In this document: one piece after another, positions 16,373 to 27,700 of the stretch
How positions within the stretch are numbered: the stretch's first letter is position 1
Layout of the letters: each line of letters starts with the position of its first letter
DNA from: Megamerina dolium
Lineage: Eukaryota; Arthropoda; Insecta; Diptera; Megamerinidae
Assembly: GCA_963854835.1 (NCBI GenBank)
Contig: OY978526.1
Location: forward strand, 31,423,073 to 31,487,072
Reading direction: 5' to 3'
DNA: 64,000 nucleotides
Program-made: the position numbers and the translations under genes
Notes under the pieces: generated by a model
Told to the model about the DNA's origin: nothing
Seen by the model: the letters and a program-made list of their open reading frames with translations, nothing else
Database searches by the model: none

Positions 16373-17099
16373 TCAGATCAGTCCATAAGTTCGTGCGTTT
16401 TTCTTAGGTGGTTATAAAATAAATAAAAAAAAAAACTTTTCAGTATTTATTAATCAATAATATATTTTCCTGTCTCCCCAACGTTTAGGCAAATTTTTAA
16501 TTTCCTGCTCAAAGAATTGTTTGTCCTTCGAGCCAAAATAGGCGTCGATATCTCATTTTATATCCTCAGCTTCTTTTGAGGTGTAGTTCTTATTACATAA
16601 GTGGGAGTGAAGTCCGCGGAAAATGTGATAATCGCAAGGTGCAATATCTGGAGAGTGTGGTGGATGTGGCATTAGCTCCCATCCGAGCTCGTTCAGCTTG
16701 CCTAAGGTCTGTCTTGCGGTATGCGGTCTTGCGTTGTCGTGGTGAAACAAAACGTTGCGTTTATTGACTAAAGACAGTCGATGTTTTTCAAGTGCTTCTT
16801 TCAGTTTGGATAGTTGATGGCAATAATAATCAGCTGTGATCGTTAGATTTGGCTCACGGTATTCTCCCAATGAGTTGCGTTTATTTCTGCAGCAGCAGTT
16901 GTTGCATTTTTCGAAGATTCCATTTTCTTTTTTAACAACGTGTACTTCTATCTGCGATTAAAATAACTTGTTGAATGCACAATACATCAGAGAAAATAAT
17001 AATAGTTCCTTTATCTCCCACGAATCATTTTTTGTACGCAAAAAGTGCCTACTGTGAAACTATTGGAAAAATATCGCACGAAATTATGGATTGACCTGA
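16373..17099 (-). mobile_element. Mariner deletion derivative with TIRs and TA duplication
   Basis: The ends are inverted repeats. The left end starts TCAGATCAGTCCATAAGTTC, and the right end reads CGCACGAAATTATGGATTGA before its terminal CCTGA. Three mismatches occur over about 26 bp, and TA flanks both sides (16371-16372, 17100-17101). Inside, on the minus strand, is a transposase C-terminus. Confidence 0.88.
16450..16924 (-). pseudogene. Mariner transposase remnant
   Basis: An ATG near 16922 starts MESSKNATTAAAEINATHWE, then the sequence passes to the catalytic C-terminal half: LFHHDNARPHTA, HPPHSPDIAPCDYHIF, and after a TGA stop near 16554, DAYFGSKDKQFFEQEI and LPKRWGD. The central domain has been lost, so this repeats the N-plus-C architecture of the 5.6-kb element although it belongs to a different mariner lineage. 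It is not functional. Confidence 0.85.
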
Positions 17100-17469
17100 T
17101 ATTATATTTTATTAGCTTGGAATAATGATATTTGAGTTCAGTAACTTGATATTTATGTGCACAAAGTATAGAAACCTTCAAACGTTTATATGAGCCTTTG
17201 CTGTGCTTTTTATCCGATTCCATCTATTTTCAACCTAATCCGTTTGTTGGTACAATAAAAATAATCGTATGTGACAAATTTTTCGAAAAACCTCACACCA
17301 GCTGTGAGCAGGTTAAGCAGCAATTAATAACATTACGTTATTAATTGCTGCTTAATCTGCATAATTTGCAATTATTGAAATTTTTGAAAAGATGTACGTT
17401 ACTGATTGTCAAACTTGGATCAGCGTAATACAAAAAAAAAAATCGTTTTCTTTTCCTTTTTTTTACTTT

Positions 17470-17473
<4 letters not shown>

Positions 17474-17548
<75 letters not shown>

Positions 17549-17576
17549 CATACATATATATATACATACATATATT

Positions 17577-17660
<84 letters not shown>
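17474..17660 (+). repeat. TA microsatellite, interrupted
   Basis: TA-rich tract with a few ACATACA interruptions, directly abutting the mariner at 17661. It continues for a few units beyond the element's right end at 18882, so the mariner inserted into it. Confidence 0.93.
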
Positions 17661-17661
<1 letters not shown>

Positions 17662-18881
17662 GAGGGCGGATTGATAAAGAAGCTACCTAACTACGAAAAA
17701 GGCAGCACAAACACAAAAACTTTTTTTTTTTGAAATTGCGATCTGTCAAACGTCAGCTGTTAAAATTTCACCCAAATTCATTGATTAGTTTATTTGTTGT
17801 AGTCGTTTGAATTAACCAACTTTTGTGTTTCTTGAAAAATGGAAAAAAGCGAATTTCGTGCAGTTATTAAACACTATTATTTGAAAGAGAAAACGGCGAA
17901 AGAGACAAAAGAAAAGCTCGATATTACATTACGGTGAGTCTGCTCCGTCAGATTACATGCTAATATATTGGATTGCTGAATTTAAACGCGGCCAAACAAG
18001 CACTGCAACATTACCATCAACAGGAAGGCCAAAAGAGGTGGTTACTGAAGAAAATATCAAGAAAATCCTCGATATCGTTATGAATGATCGCCGAGTCAAG
18101 TTGCGTGAGGTTGTTGAAATGGTAAACATCTCATATGAAAGTGTGTTCAACATTTTGCATAAACATTTGCATATGAAAAAGCTATCGGCAAGATGGGTGC
18201 CGCGTTTGCTCAGTGTCGAACAAAAACGAGTTCGAGATTAATAACTGTTGATGAAACATGGGTCCACCACTACACACCTGAAACCAAAAATCAATCGAAA
18301 CAATGGGTGGAAGTGCTCCGAAGAAGGCGAAGGGAGTGAAATCGGCTGGCAAGGTTATGGTCTCTATATTTTGGGATGCAGTCGAAATATTGCTTATCGA
18401 TTATCTTGAAAAAGGATCCACAATCACATGAAAGTATTATCGTGCATTATTGGATCAATTGAATGATGCAATCAAGAAAAAACGACCACATTTAAAGAAG
18501 AAAAAAGTGCTCTTTCTTCAACACAACGCACCGGTTCACACAGCATTAGATACGATGCTAAAATTACGTGAAATACACTTCGAATTGGTTGATCATCCAC
18601 CTTATAGTCCAGATTTAGCTCCTAGTGAGTTTTTCCTGTTTCCAAACTTGAAAAAATGGCTCGCAGGAAAAATGTTCAGCTCAAACGAAGAAGTGATTAC
18701 CGAAACTAAAGCGTATTTTGAGAGGTTCCCGAAATCGTATTATTCAGATGGTATAAAAAAACTGGAATATAGTCTTACTAAGTGTGTCGAAGTAAAAGGA
18801 GACTATGTTGAGAAATAAATGGTTTTTGAAAAAAATGTTTTTTTTTCCTACATAGGTAGCTTCATTATCAATACGCCCTCG
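17661..18881 (+). mobile_element. Mariner element, near full length, inactivated
   Basis: Terminal inverted repeats start CGAGGGCGGATTGATAAAGA at left and, read inward from the right, CGAGGGCGTATTGATAATGA. They match at 26 of 28 positions and are flanked by TA. The length of about 1220 bp is close to a full mariner (about 1.3 kb). The transposase reads on the plus strand. Confidence 0.93.
17839..18818 (+). pseudogene. Mariner transposase, frameshifted and deleted
   Basis: The start MEKSEFRAVIKHYYLKEKTA is mariner-like. A frameshift with a TGA follows near 17935. The frame 17957-18241 carries the paired helix-turn-helix region (FKRGQTSTATLPSTGRPKE, HLHMKKLSARWVPRLL). Near 18240 a deletion removes residues before ITVDETWVHHYTPE, which supplies the first catalytic D. 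After another frameshift, 18450-18818 gives LFLQHNAPVHTA (the second D of the usual QDNAPAHT block is changed to H) and YSPDLAPSEFFLF, where the third D is E. Two catalytic residues look altered as well as the frame, so it is clearly dead. Confidence 0.85.
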
Positions 18882-19039
18882 TATATATGTACCTAGGTAC
18901 TGCAATCTCGAAAAAAAATATTGAAAATTGCAAAATATGCTTCAAATTTTCTATATTTTCGGCATTTTAGGCTGCGGAGTATTAATTTTTCATCCAGTTC
19001 CAGTACGTATTGAATTTCACAGTATTTGATCTACATATA

Positions 19040-19135
19040 TTGGCTGATTCCGAACGGCAAAACTCGTGTGGCATCACTTTTCCATAACCTTGTTATAGAT
19101 TTCTTTAAGAAGATTTTCTTATGGAAAATTGTTTC
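19040..19135 (-). mobile_element. SINE fragment
   Basis: Matches the central SINE body (GATTCCGAACGGCAAAACTC, TGTGGCATCACTTTT, TTATGGAAAATTGTT). It is truncated at both ends. Confidence 0.6.
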
Positions 19136-19585
19136 TGTTAGTCTATGTATTATATGACATTATTTGCTTCCTTTTTGTGTAATATAAGATATTACTTAGA
19201 TAGTTGGTTAAAAAACATTTTTTTCTCCATTGTTATACTCATTTTGATTTGTTTCAATTTTTGGCACGCACACGCTACACTTAGAGGGAAATCATTAGAA
19301 AACTAAAATTTCTAAATGCATGATATATAAATTTATTTAGAATTATAAAATACAATTTATGTAAAAAATCTACTATTGATTATCTATCTTGAATATCCAT
19401 TATTGCACTGAAAAATGTTGTAGCTAATATGCAGTTTACACGCAAATTCAATTCTTTTTTTTTTTTTGTAAGCTGTGCATTTATAGAATAGATCATGCAA
19501 TATAAACCCATACAAAAAGTGTTCTTGCACGTACGAGTATCAGTTAAATAACAACGTACACACAAATATGGATTTTTGACTCGTA

Positions 19586-20259
19586 TTGGGTGTGTGAATT
19601 AGTAACCGGCCCTTTACGTTAGAAGGCGCCACGTGTCAGAAATGTCATTTTAAAAGTCTATTCACTTGCTGTCAAAATCAGTCAAAAGTTTTCAATTTAG
19701 TTGTGCGCTTCATATTTTTTTTGCACAATGGAAAATTTTGAGAATTGGCAAAAAAACATAATTTCAGGGAAGTTTTGTTAAGTTACTTTTTTGCAAAGAA
19801 AAGTGCGTCTGAAAGTCATCGTTTGCTTGTGGAATTATGTGACAATTGCTTGTATGGTGACTATTCTCTATCCAATACACAGTGTAAGGACCGACAACAA
19901 TTGATGCGGTTGAAGAGAGCAATGAACGAAAAAGGGACGACCACACATTGTTATTCCGGTAAAAAACTATCTTGCTAATAGCGGATGGGAAGTCGCCTTC
20001 AGATTACCACTTATTCCGGTCCAGAACGCTCTTAATGAAATAGGCTTTATTTCAGTCACCGGAATCGAAAATTGGCTTGACTCGTTTTTGGCCGCCGGCG
20101 AAGTTCTTTTGGGATGGAATCAATAAATTGCCAGAAAGATTGGGGAAATGTCATAGTTTCTGATGAACAATACTTTGAATGAAATGTCTTTTACAGAATT
20201 CTTAAAAATAAATGATTTTTGGGCACTAACAAAGGCCGGTTACTAATTCACACACCCAA
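19586..20259 (+). mobile_element. Short mariner derivative with perfect TIRs
   Basis: Both ends read inward as TTGGGTGTGTGAATTAGTAA followed by CCGGCC, perfect over at least 26 bp, with TA at 19584-19585 and 20260-20261. At 674 bp it is half a mariner. The interior holds transposase scraps. Confidence 0.93.
19729..20190 (+). pseudogene. Mariner transposase remnant
   Basis: An ATG near 19729 gives MENFENWQKN. The next frame gives FREVLLSYFFAKKSASESHR, the mariner N-terminus. After an internal deletion the C-terminal wording appears in broken frames (YHLFR-like, then FFWDGINKLPERLGK). Frameshifts and stops are numerous. Family identity is sound; activity is excluded. Confidence 0.75.
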
Positions 20260-20261
20260 TA

Positions 20262-22225
20262 TTAAAGATAGAGGAACATTATCTTTTGAATTATCAAGTA
20301 TTCTGTAAAATTAATAAGCTTATTAAAATTTACAATTACAATTTCGTATATGCAGAGAGCACACAGAACACGAATGCAAGGTATCGGATGTTTCTCTCTA
20401 GGAGAATAATCTGGTATAGAATGGTTTGTTGAAAAATCATTTTCCAATTTAGCGCTAGTTATTTGATTAAAACGATGAAAATGCAGTTGTCATTATATCA
20501 GAGTAAAGTGCTACCAGAAGAAAATTTATTGTAAAATGCATATGCACTTATATCATTCAGTCTGTGTAGACCGCCTCGTAAACTCCAGTCCAATTAAATT
20601 TGATTTATTTTAATTTAAAATTAAATTTGATGTGTATATAAAGAGGTTGTAAAGTACAAACTTAGTCTACCGGATATTTTTCACAGGCCATGTCCAGGGC
20701 CAATTTCTGGCACCTTTTGCTTGCCAAAGAAACAAGTAACAAAAATAATTGAGAATTGCCGTAAAAAAATAAAAGCCTAGCATAGCCTAGGATTATATAT
20801 CTTTCTAATTTGATAATTAGCGCTCCCCTAGCAATTCAGTAATGATTCTTCGTAAATTTACTTTTTCATTTTCAAAGAAAATTTATAAAAAGTAGTTTAT
20901 AATTTAGTTTCATTTTACTGACAGATTGATGAATTTTTAGCGATGAGAAAAATTTCATGAATTTCAAAAATAATAATCATTTCAAAAATTTCATATTTTT
21001 AATACCGGTTTGTTTGAATATGAAAAAATTCGTAATTTCGAGGGGATTCTAAATTATTTAAAAAAAGTAAATGAAGTTATTTTTTCTAAATAATACGATA
21101 TAAATTATATTTAATATCAAGGATTAAAATAAGTATGTTTTCCTACGTTAGGAAGGCCTTAAATTATTCCCCTTAAATTCCTTAAATTATTATCATGCTT
21201 ATATATATGATGTTGGTAAAATTTTAAATAGCTTATGTAATTTGTAAAAAAATAAGAAAATTAAAATTTCTTTATAATCTTTGTAAACTTGATGTGTGCG
21301 TGCTCGTTTACTGGAACTAGTTTGGCCTACTTCAAGAATTCTAAAATACAACACATATATAAAAAGTATAAATGTTTAAAATGTTCTTTCCGTCTTCGTT
21401 TTAATTATTTATGTTTACAACATACATAGTTTTCCTTTTTACACAATATATTGCTATATTCTTTATCATCAGTGACATTAAGCGCTTTTTAATACATTAA
21501 AAATATTGACAAAATATGGAAAAAAACAAGTGCCATACGGGCTATTGAATATGTTTTATTAATTTAAAGCACAAAATTTACTGTTTTGCTACTTTTGTTC
21601 AACTCCAAATATAACGCGAACTAAATTCAAAATGTAAACAAACTTTTTGCGCTGAAGGTGTCACAGATGTCGTTTGCAAAAGTGTCGTGATCTTTAATAT
21701 GTTTGTTGGCGTACATTACCGTCACTCTCTATTATTGAGAGAGTTAAAGCAAATTACACTCTCGATATTAGAAAATATACAGAAAGTACGGGAACGGAAA
21801 CCTGTCAGAAACTTGCAAATTGACAATCAGACTACCAATCAATTGAATGCCCACCAAAAAAATTTCTGTTGGTTTCAATTCAAAATGAACTCGATAAGTG
21901 AACATTTGCATGTCAATCAGTTCTGATTATTGTCCTCGACACCAATCAGACCAATTTCACCAGTGTTGCCATATGCAATTTTATATAAAGAAACAGAAAA
22001 TGTGAGAAAAAATATTTCTAAATAACGTTTTACGGGTATTGCGTACATGAATGTTTGCTATGTTGACAACTGCGAAGGATGATTAAATTTTAAACATTAA
22101 TTATATAAATTCCCTTTAAAGAAAGCTATTGGCGTTTGTTTTATATTCTGAATAAATACTGACTGAGAGAATTTTCTCGTTAAGCAAAGAAATTCTATAA
22201 CTTTAAATTTATTATTTTATTTAGA
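20262..22225. other. Intergenic, no supported gene
   Basis: AT-rich sequence without recognised repeats or domains. The frame at 21687-21926 has no family resemblance that I can see. Confidence 0.45.
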
Positions 22226-22234
22226 TATTGTGTT

Positions 22235-22441
22235 TTGGTAGAGCAGACCTCTCACTGAAGAACTTATTACTCTACAGCAAAGTAATGAACGCTTATGGGA
22301 TACAAGAACTCCAAGTTATTCTAATCGGGAAGAATGGGTACAAGCACTAGATGCTATGCAACAGCAATTGTCTAAAATTGCTAGCGATATAGGAAAACAT
22401 GATATTCGGGAAAAATTTAAAGTCAATATAGGAAAGAGTTG
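22235..22441 (+). pseudogene. Possible MADF-like domain fragment
   Basis: A plus-strand reading of about 66 codons, ending in TGA at 22439-22441, contains LTEELITLQQSNERLWDTRT and PSYSNREEWVQALDAM. The pattern of an acidic helix, LWD, a short loop with Y and NR, then W recalls MADF domains found in fly transcription factors and in accessory proteins of some DNA transposons. A splice-acceptor-like TTTTGGTAG lies just before it. No start codon or partner exon is evident, so it may be an exon of an unseen gene or a transposon relic. Confidence 0.35.
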
Positions 22442-22444
22442 ACA

Positions 22445-24620
22445 GTATTGCATTTACAACTGGCGTTTCATTTTTTTATATCCTTTTCAATGAGCCGCTG
22501 GATGTTCTGGAATTTCGCATTAGTCATCCTTATGTAAGTCGATATGTGGTAATGCCTTTGTAAGGAATGCGAAAGAGCCGTTTGTACTTCGTTTTTTCGC
22601 CATTTTTTTATCCCACTTGATCGTTTTCTTTTTTGCTGATTTTTCGATGATACTTTTTATATTAAATCAATTATTTTTCCCAGTACATCGTTCCCAAAAC
22701 ACACATTCTCAGCATATATGGTTGCTGTTTTTATCAAATCATTCAGCGCGGTATCCAACATGAAATCAATTGAAATTTAATGCAGCACAATTATTTTGAT
22801 AAAATAGAACACCTCTGTCTCAGCAATAACGTGTAACCACCCACCAATCTAAATTGGTGAAACTGAAAATGAACGCCATGATTGGTAATATAACCACGGC
22901 ATAATTGATAGTTGGATTTTTTCATGTAGATAACAGAAAGTGATGGCACAAATGGTACTATCACAAACTATCAGCTCTCTTGAATTTGTTCGCTTTCATT
23001 TTGGATCATCTATCACATCAATCGAGTACGAAATCGATACTATTGTTAGCAATTGTCGACAGTTGTTTGTGAACGAACTCACTCATGATAATGATGTAGG
23101 CACTTTCAGTTGACACTTCAGATTCTAGCGGCGTTTGTTTACAGTTCTAGCTTGAAATTTGACATAGATCAATAAATATAAACAAATATCCTGATCAGTT
23201 GGGGGTGGTTTTTCTGTGATAGACTATGCTGTTATCATTACATTGCGTTATCTATATATTGTGTGTATAATATACCTTCATAATTCGTTTTTTACACCCA
23301 ATCTGTTGCTATCTTCATGTAAAAACTAACACTAAGTTAAGTATCATACTTTCCTTAACATCCATAATGAACGCTACAAAAATCAATCGCCTCCACTTAA
23401 GCTGAAGCTCCATACCAAGTTCTTCAGGCCTTGCGGCTTTAAGCGCCAAAGTCTGAAAGATGTTTTAGTGAAATTGTTTGTAAGCTGCTCCACAACCGAA
23501 GTCCGAACAACCTGAAAGAAGCCAAATTTCGAACTTGCTGCAGGTTTTTTAACACGTTAGCTGCCAGGAGATCACTGGTGATCACAACAGAAGTCGTTCC
23601 TTATATGCCAATGTACCACCGCTGATCACATCGATAAACTATCCCCAGCTGCCAATGCATCACCGATGATACACATGTAGACCCTTACAAAGCCATACAT
23701 ATGGAGCTTGAGGATATTCTGAGCAATTTTAATTTCAATTTCATTCGAACATTAGTGCTGATTAATATGATTATGGTAATGGTGTAATTGATATCGCTTA
23801 GTATATTTTAAGAGAATTTATCAGTAATTTCAGAAACAAGGAAACATTTTTATTATATGAAATTTAATATGAAAAAGGTGAACAAAAGTACTGGAACCAA
23901 TTAAATTTAATGGAAAAATGTCTCTTATCTCGAACTAGCATTTGGTAGTCGATATCTCATTTGTCTTCATCCCTAAGGATACTGTTTATAATAAAAATGT
24001 TTCCAAATTGACTTCAAACTGTCAAAACTTCAAAGAAAGTCAAGCGCGAAAATGTGGATGTGAAGTTGCTCACCTGAAAAGCCTGAGCTACTTCGATATT
24101 TGTTGTAGTAGTAGACTTGAGGAGACTTTATTATGACATTTCACAAAACGAAATATATGGGCATATGCTTATTTCGTTAGAATATTTCAAATTGATATGA
24201 ATTGTATTGAAACATTTGTTTAATTATAATTTCACTAATATAATGTGTTGTATTGATGGTATTGGTTTTAGTAATGGAGGCAAATACAAAAGGATATAAA
24301 CTGCATGGGCCACAAAAATAATTGAAATTTTCTTATTTCATATTTTGTTTTTTTTTTTGTTTAATTAATTTCTTCACAGTGATTATCAATAATTACATTT
24401 GACTCTTATTTCTACAACGAAAAGGAAAATATCCAAAGTCTACAAAAATAAATTATTTTCTCCAGCATACTGAGAATATAAAAAGGGGTAGAAAGGATTA
24501 CAATCAAATTTGTACGATATGTGCAGCTGGTTGGTGCGCAACTTATATACGCAGTGACGCATTGTGTGCGACTACTATGGCAGTTCGAAATACAACCCTA
24601 AAAGAACTAATCAAATGACA
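22445..24620. other. Intergenic; weak local repeat near 23.6 kb
   Basis: No gene is supported. Near 23565-23680 three related phrases (GCTGCCAGGAGATCAC, ATGCCAATGTACCACCGC, GCTGCCAATGCATCACCG) recur at 36-45 bp spacing and look like an old degenerate tandem repeat. Confidence 0.4.
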
Positions 24621-24629
24621 GCTGCTTCA

Positions 24630-24640
24630 TTTTGGCGCGG
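24630..24640 (+). promoter_or_regulatory. Candidate E2F-type site upstream of Mes-4
   Basis: TTTTGGCGCGG matches the E2F consensus TTTSSCGC and lies about 120 bp before the Mes-4 ATG. It is a single motif match in AT-rich DNA and suggestive only. Confidence 0.3.
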
Positions 24641-24755
24641 ATGTTTTTGATGCTGATAGTGTGAGTTGCAGTTGGCTTGATTTGAAGAATTGTTCGGTTG
24701 GAAGTGGTTGCTGTATTTAAAATCGAAGATAATATTAACTACTGCATCCATAAAT

Positions 24756-27700
24756 ATGCAATCCAGTGACGGTATATAGTAAAATATTAAAAATAGCTCA
24801 ACACTAATAATGATATGTACCTAATTGCAGGCAATACATCAACGCCAAAAGAATTATCACCAGTGTGCTCCAGCAATATGAAAAGTGAAAAAACTTCAGA
24901 AGTGGATTGTCACTTGCCTACACTTAGTTCTACGCCACAGAGAAGTAGAGTGAACATTAATCTGAACCCTTTAAAATTATTGTACTTAATATTGTTTTCG
25001 TATTTTCTCCCATTGCATCAAAGAAAAAAGAAATTTGTTAGCTAATTTATATTCAAGTTTGAGTCCAAAATACATTGGATTTGCACCATCGTCATCAAAT
25101 AGCTCAATGGTGACACCACGTTCGGAAGAAAGAACTCGGAGTTCACGTCGCCATCATTTTAATCGCAGTGCCGAATTAGCAAATAGTGGTTCGATTAAAT
25201 CAAATAATGATGGCGTAGTGGTGATTTCCCCATCTACTGAAGTAATTGGGTGCCTTCGTCGTACACAAAGTTTCACAAGTCCCATTGTTTCAAAGGAAAA
25301 GCAACAATCTCGCAAATCGTTTGTTAGTCCTATTGAAAAATTGTTATTAAAAAATGGTTCTGTATCACCAAGCAGTGCTATTTTATTTCAAACTTGTTCA
25401 GTAAATATTAGTCATGATGTGTCAAACACTAAAACTAGTGATGTAAAACAACTACAATATAAGGAAACCACGAGGAATGAAGGTGATTCGAAAATTAGTA
25501 GCGTTATTATTGTTGGGGATGAAAAGAAGTCGGAAAACGATATATGTATTGATAGGGATAAGCGCGAAAATGGAAGCAATAATGTGCTGGTAAAACAAGA
25601 ACTGAACACATCTTTTAGATCTGACGATTCGCATACAGTTAAGGCAGATGTGCTAAATGTAAATCAGAGCAATGCACAAATTGAATCAGATGGTGAGGAT
25701 AAGTCAACGTTGTACAGTAGGCACGAAGAAATTACTGCCAACTCACCGTCGGCTCTTAGTATAGATAGTGCCAAAGGTTCTTCTGTTATTACAGGCACCT
25801 CCTGGACATCATTTTCGACAGGCGACATATTTTGGGGTCAAATATATTCATATTGCTATTGGCCATGCATGGTATGCCCCGATCCGAGTGGCAAAACTAT
25901 TGCTACAGAGAAGAACGGTCGTAATAGTTATGAATCTGTGATAGTGCATGTACGTTTTTTCGCCGATAATGGACGTCGAAACTGGGTTAAAAAAGAAAAC
26001 CTCATACCGTATACGGGCTTGGAAAGCTACAAGGAACGCGTTAGAGATATACGCGATAAATACGGAAGGAGAAGTACCAAATACAAACTACTAGTGCCAC
26101 GTCAAAGTAAGAAAAATGTGTGGCTCGATGCTATTAGCGAAGCCAACATGGTGGCTGAAGTAATGTATACGGAGCGACTGGAGAAATTTTATGAAATTTT
26201 TGAGAAATCAAGGTAAACAGTGTAAATATATTCTACGATCGTAATCGTTTGAATAATTGACATTTTCGTCATATTCTTTAGGTCTTCTCAGAAGCAGGAT
26301 CGCAAAAGGCGCAAATCTATGATCACCACCCAGAGTTCTACTTCAGATATTGGCAGTCTGCGTGAGTCGCTGGATGCTGCTCCACATTTGAATAATGCAC
26401 CTTTAGTGGCTGTAAAGCGTGATCGTTCTGCGTCACCCTTCAGTCCTGCTTATTCGCCACATAAATCGACTACTATGAAAAGGCAAAAGGTCGGCAGCAA
26501 TTCAGCAACAAATGTTTTGACAAATATTAAATATGAAAAATCCTGTGAAGAGGACGAAATAGAAAGCGGCTCTAATTACACGTCTACAATGAGTTCTGCT
26601 GCTGGTGGTGGCAGTGTTGTGCAACATTTGGAAGATTCTGAAATGTTCAATAGTAGTGAATTTCAAAAATTCTATGTAACAATGCGCAGTTTTGTTATGG
26701 AAAACAATCAGGACGAACAGCTGGAAAGAAGTCTCTTAGTGGCTGTACGGAATATATGGGGACTAAAGCAAATAAATCGAGCTCAAATGCAGCAACGTAT
26801 ATTAGAGAATTTTAATGAGAATGAGCTCGGCTCAACACGCATTGAGAGAAGTGGTACACAGGGAGAGGTAGGATCTATCAAACGCCTTTCAAATAGACTT
26901 AAAACTCTTGTCGTACGTCGCAGTATAACTGCTGCATCAGTGCCTGCTACCTTACCTGATCAGCAGCTGCAGCAGCAACAACAGCCTGAATCGAATGTAG
27001 AGGAAGTGAAACCAAAGAAATCACTGAATCGACCCATTGAAGAGGTTGTTGATGATATTTTCGATTTAGACCGCAAGTACCTATTTAAAGGCTTGGGACG
27101 TGATCCAGTTTGTAAATATTGCTTTCAGCCTGGTGGTTTGTTAAAAAAATGCACCAAAAGCTGTCAGTCCTGGCTCCATGGTGACTGCAATAAGAATTCA
27201 AGTACATTGAATAATAAAAAGCGAGCACTGAAAAAGCCGAAAGGATCGGAAAATCGTACGTTAGTCGTAGAGAAAGCCAATGTGACACAAGACGTACAGC
27301 CCGCAGATATCCCGAAATCTGAAGAGTCGATCGCAAGCAGTGCACACATCACAGCGGAAAATGAAGCGCTGGAAATAGTTTGCAGAGAATGCGAACTAAA
27401 TGAGGAACCCAAATGTGTTGTTTGCAATCGTCACGAATCGCCGACGACGACCAATGAGCAGTTGCTCGTTTGCAATACGACGCACTGCAATCAAAGTTTT
27501 CACGCATCTTGCTGTAGATATTGGCCTCAGGCGAAAATTACAAAATCTAAAGACACGGTCGAATCGTTTCGATGTCCATCGCATGTTTGTCACACATGTG
27601 TATCTGATGATCCGAGGGGAAAATTTCAAAATTTGAGCATCGCCAAACTGACAAAGTGCATGAAATGTCCCGCCAGCTATCATGTGGATTCAACTTGCAT

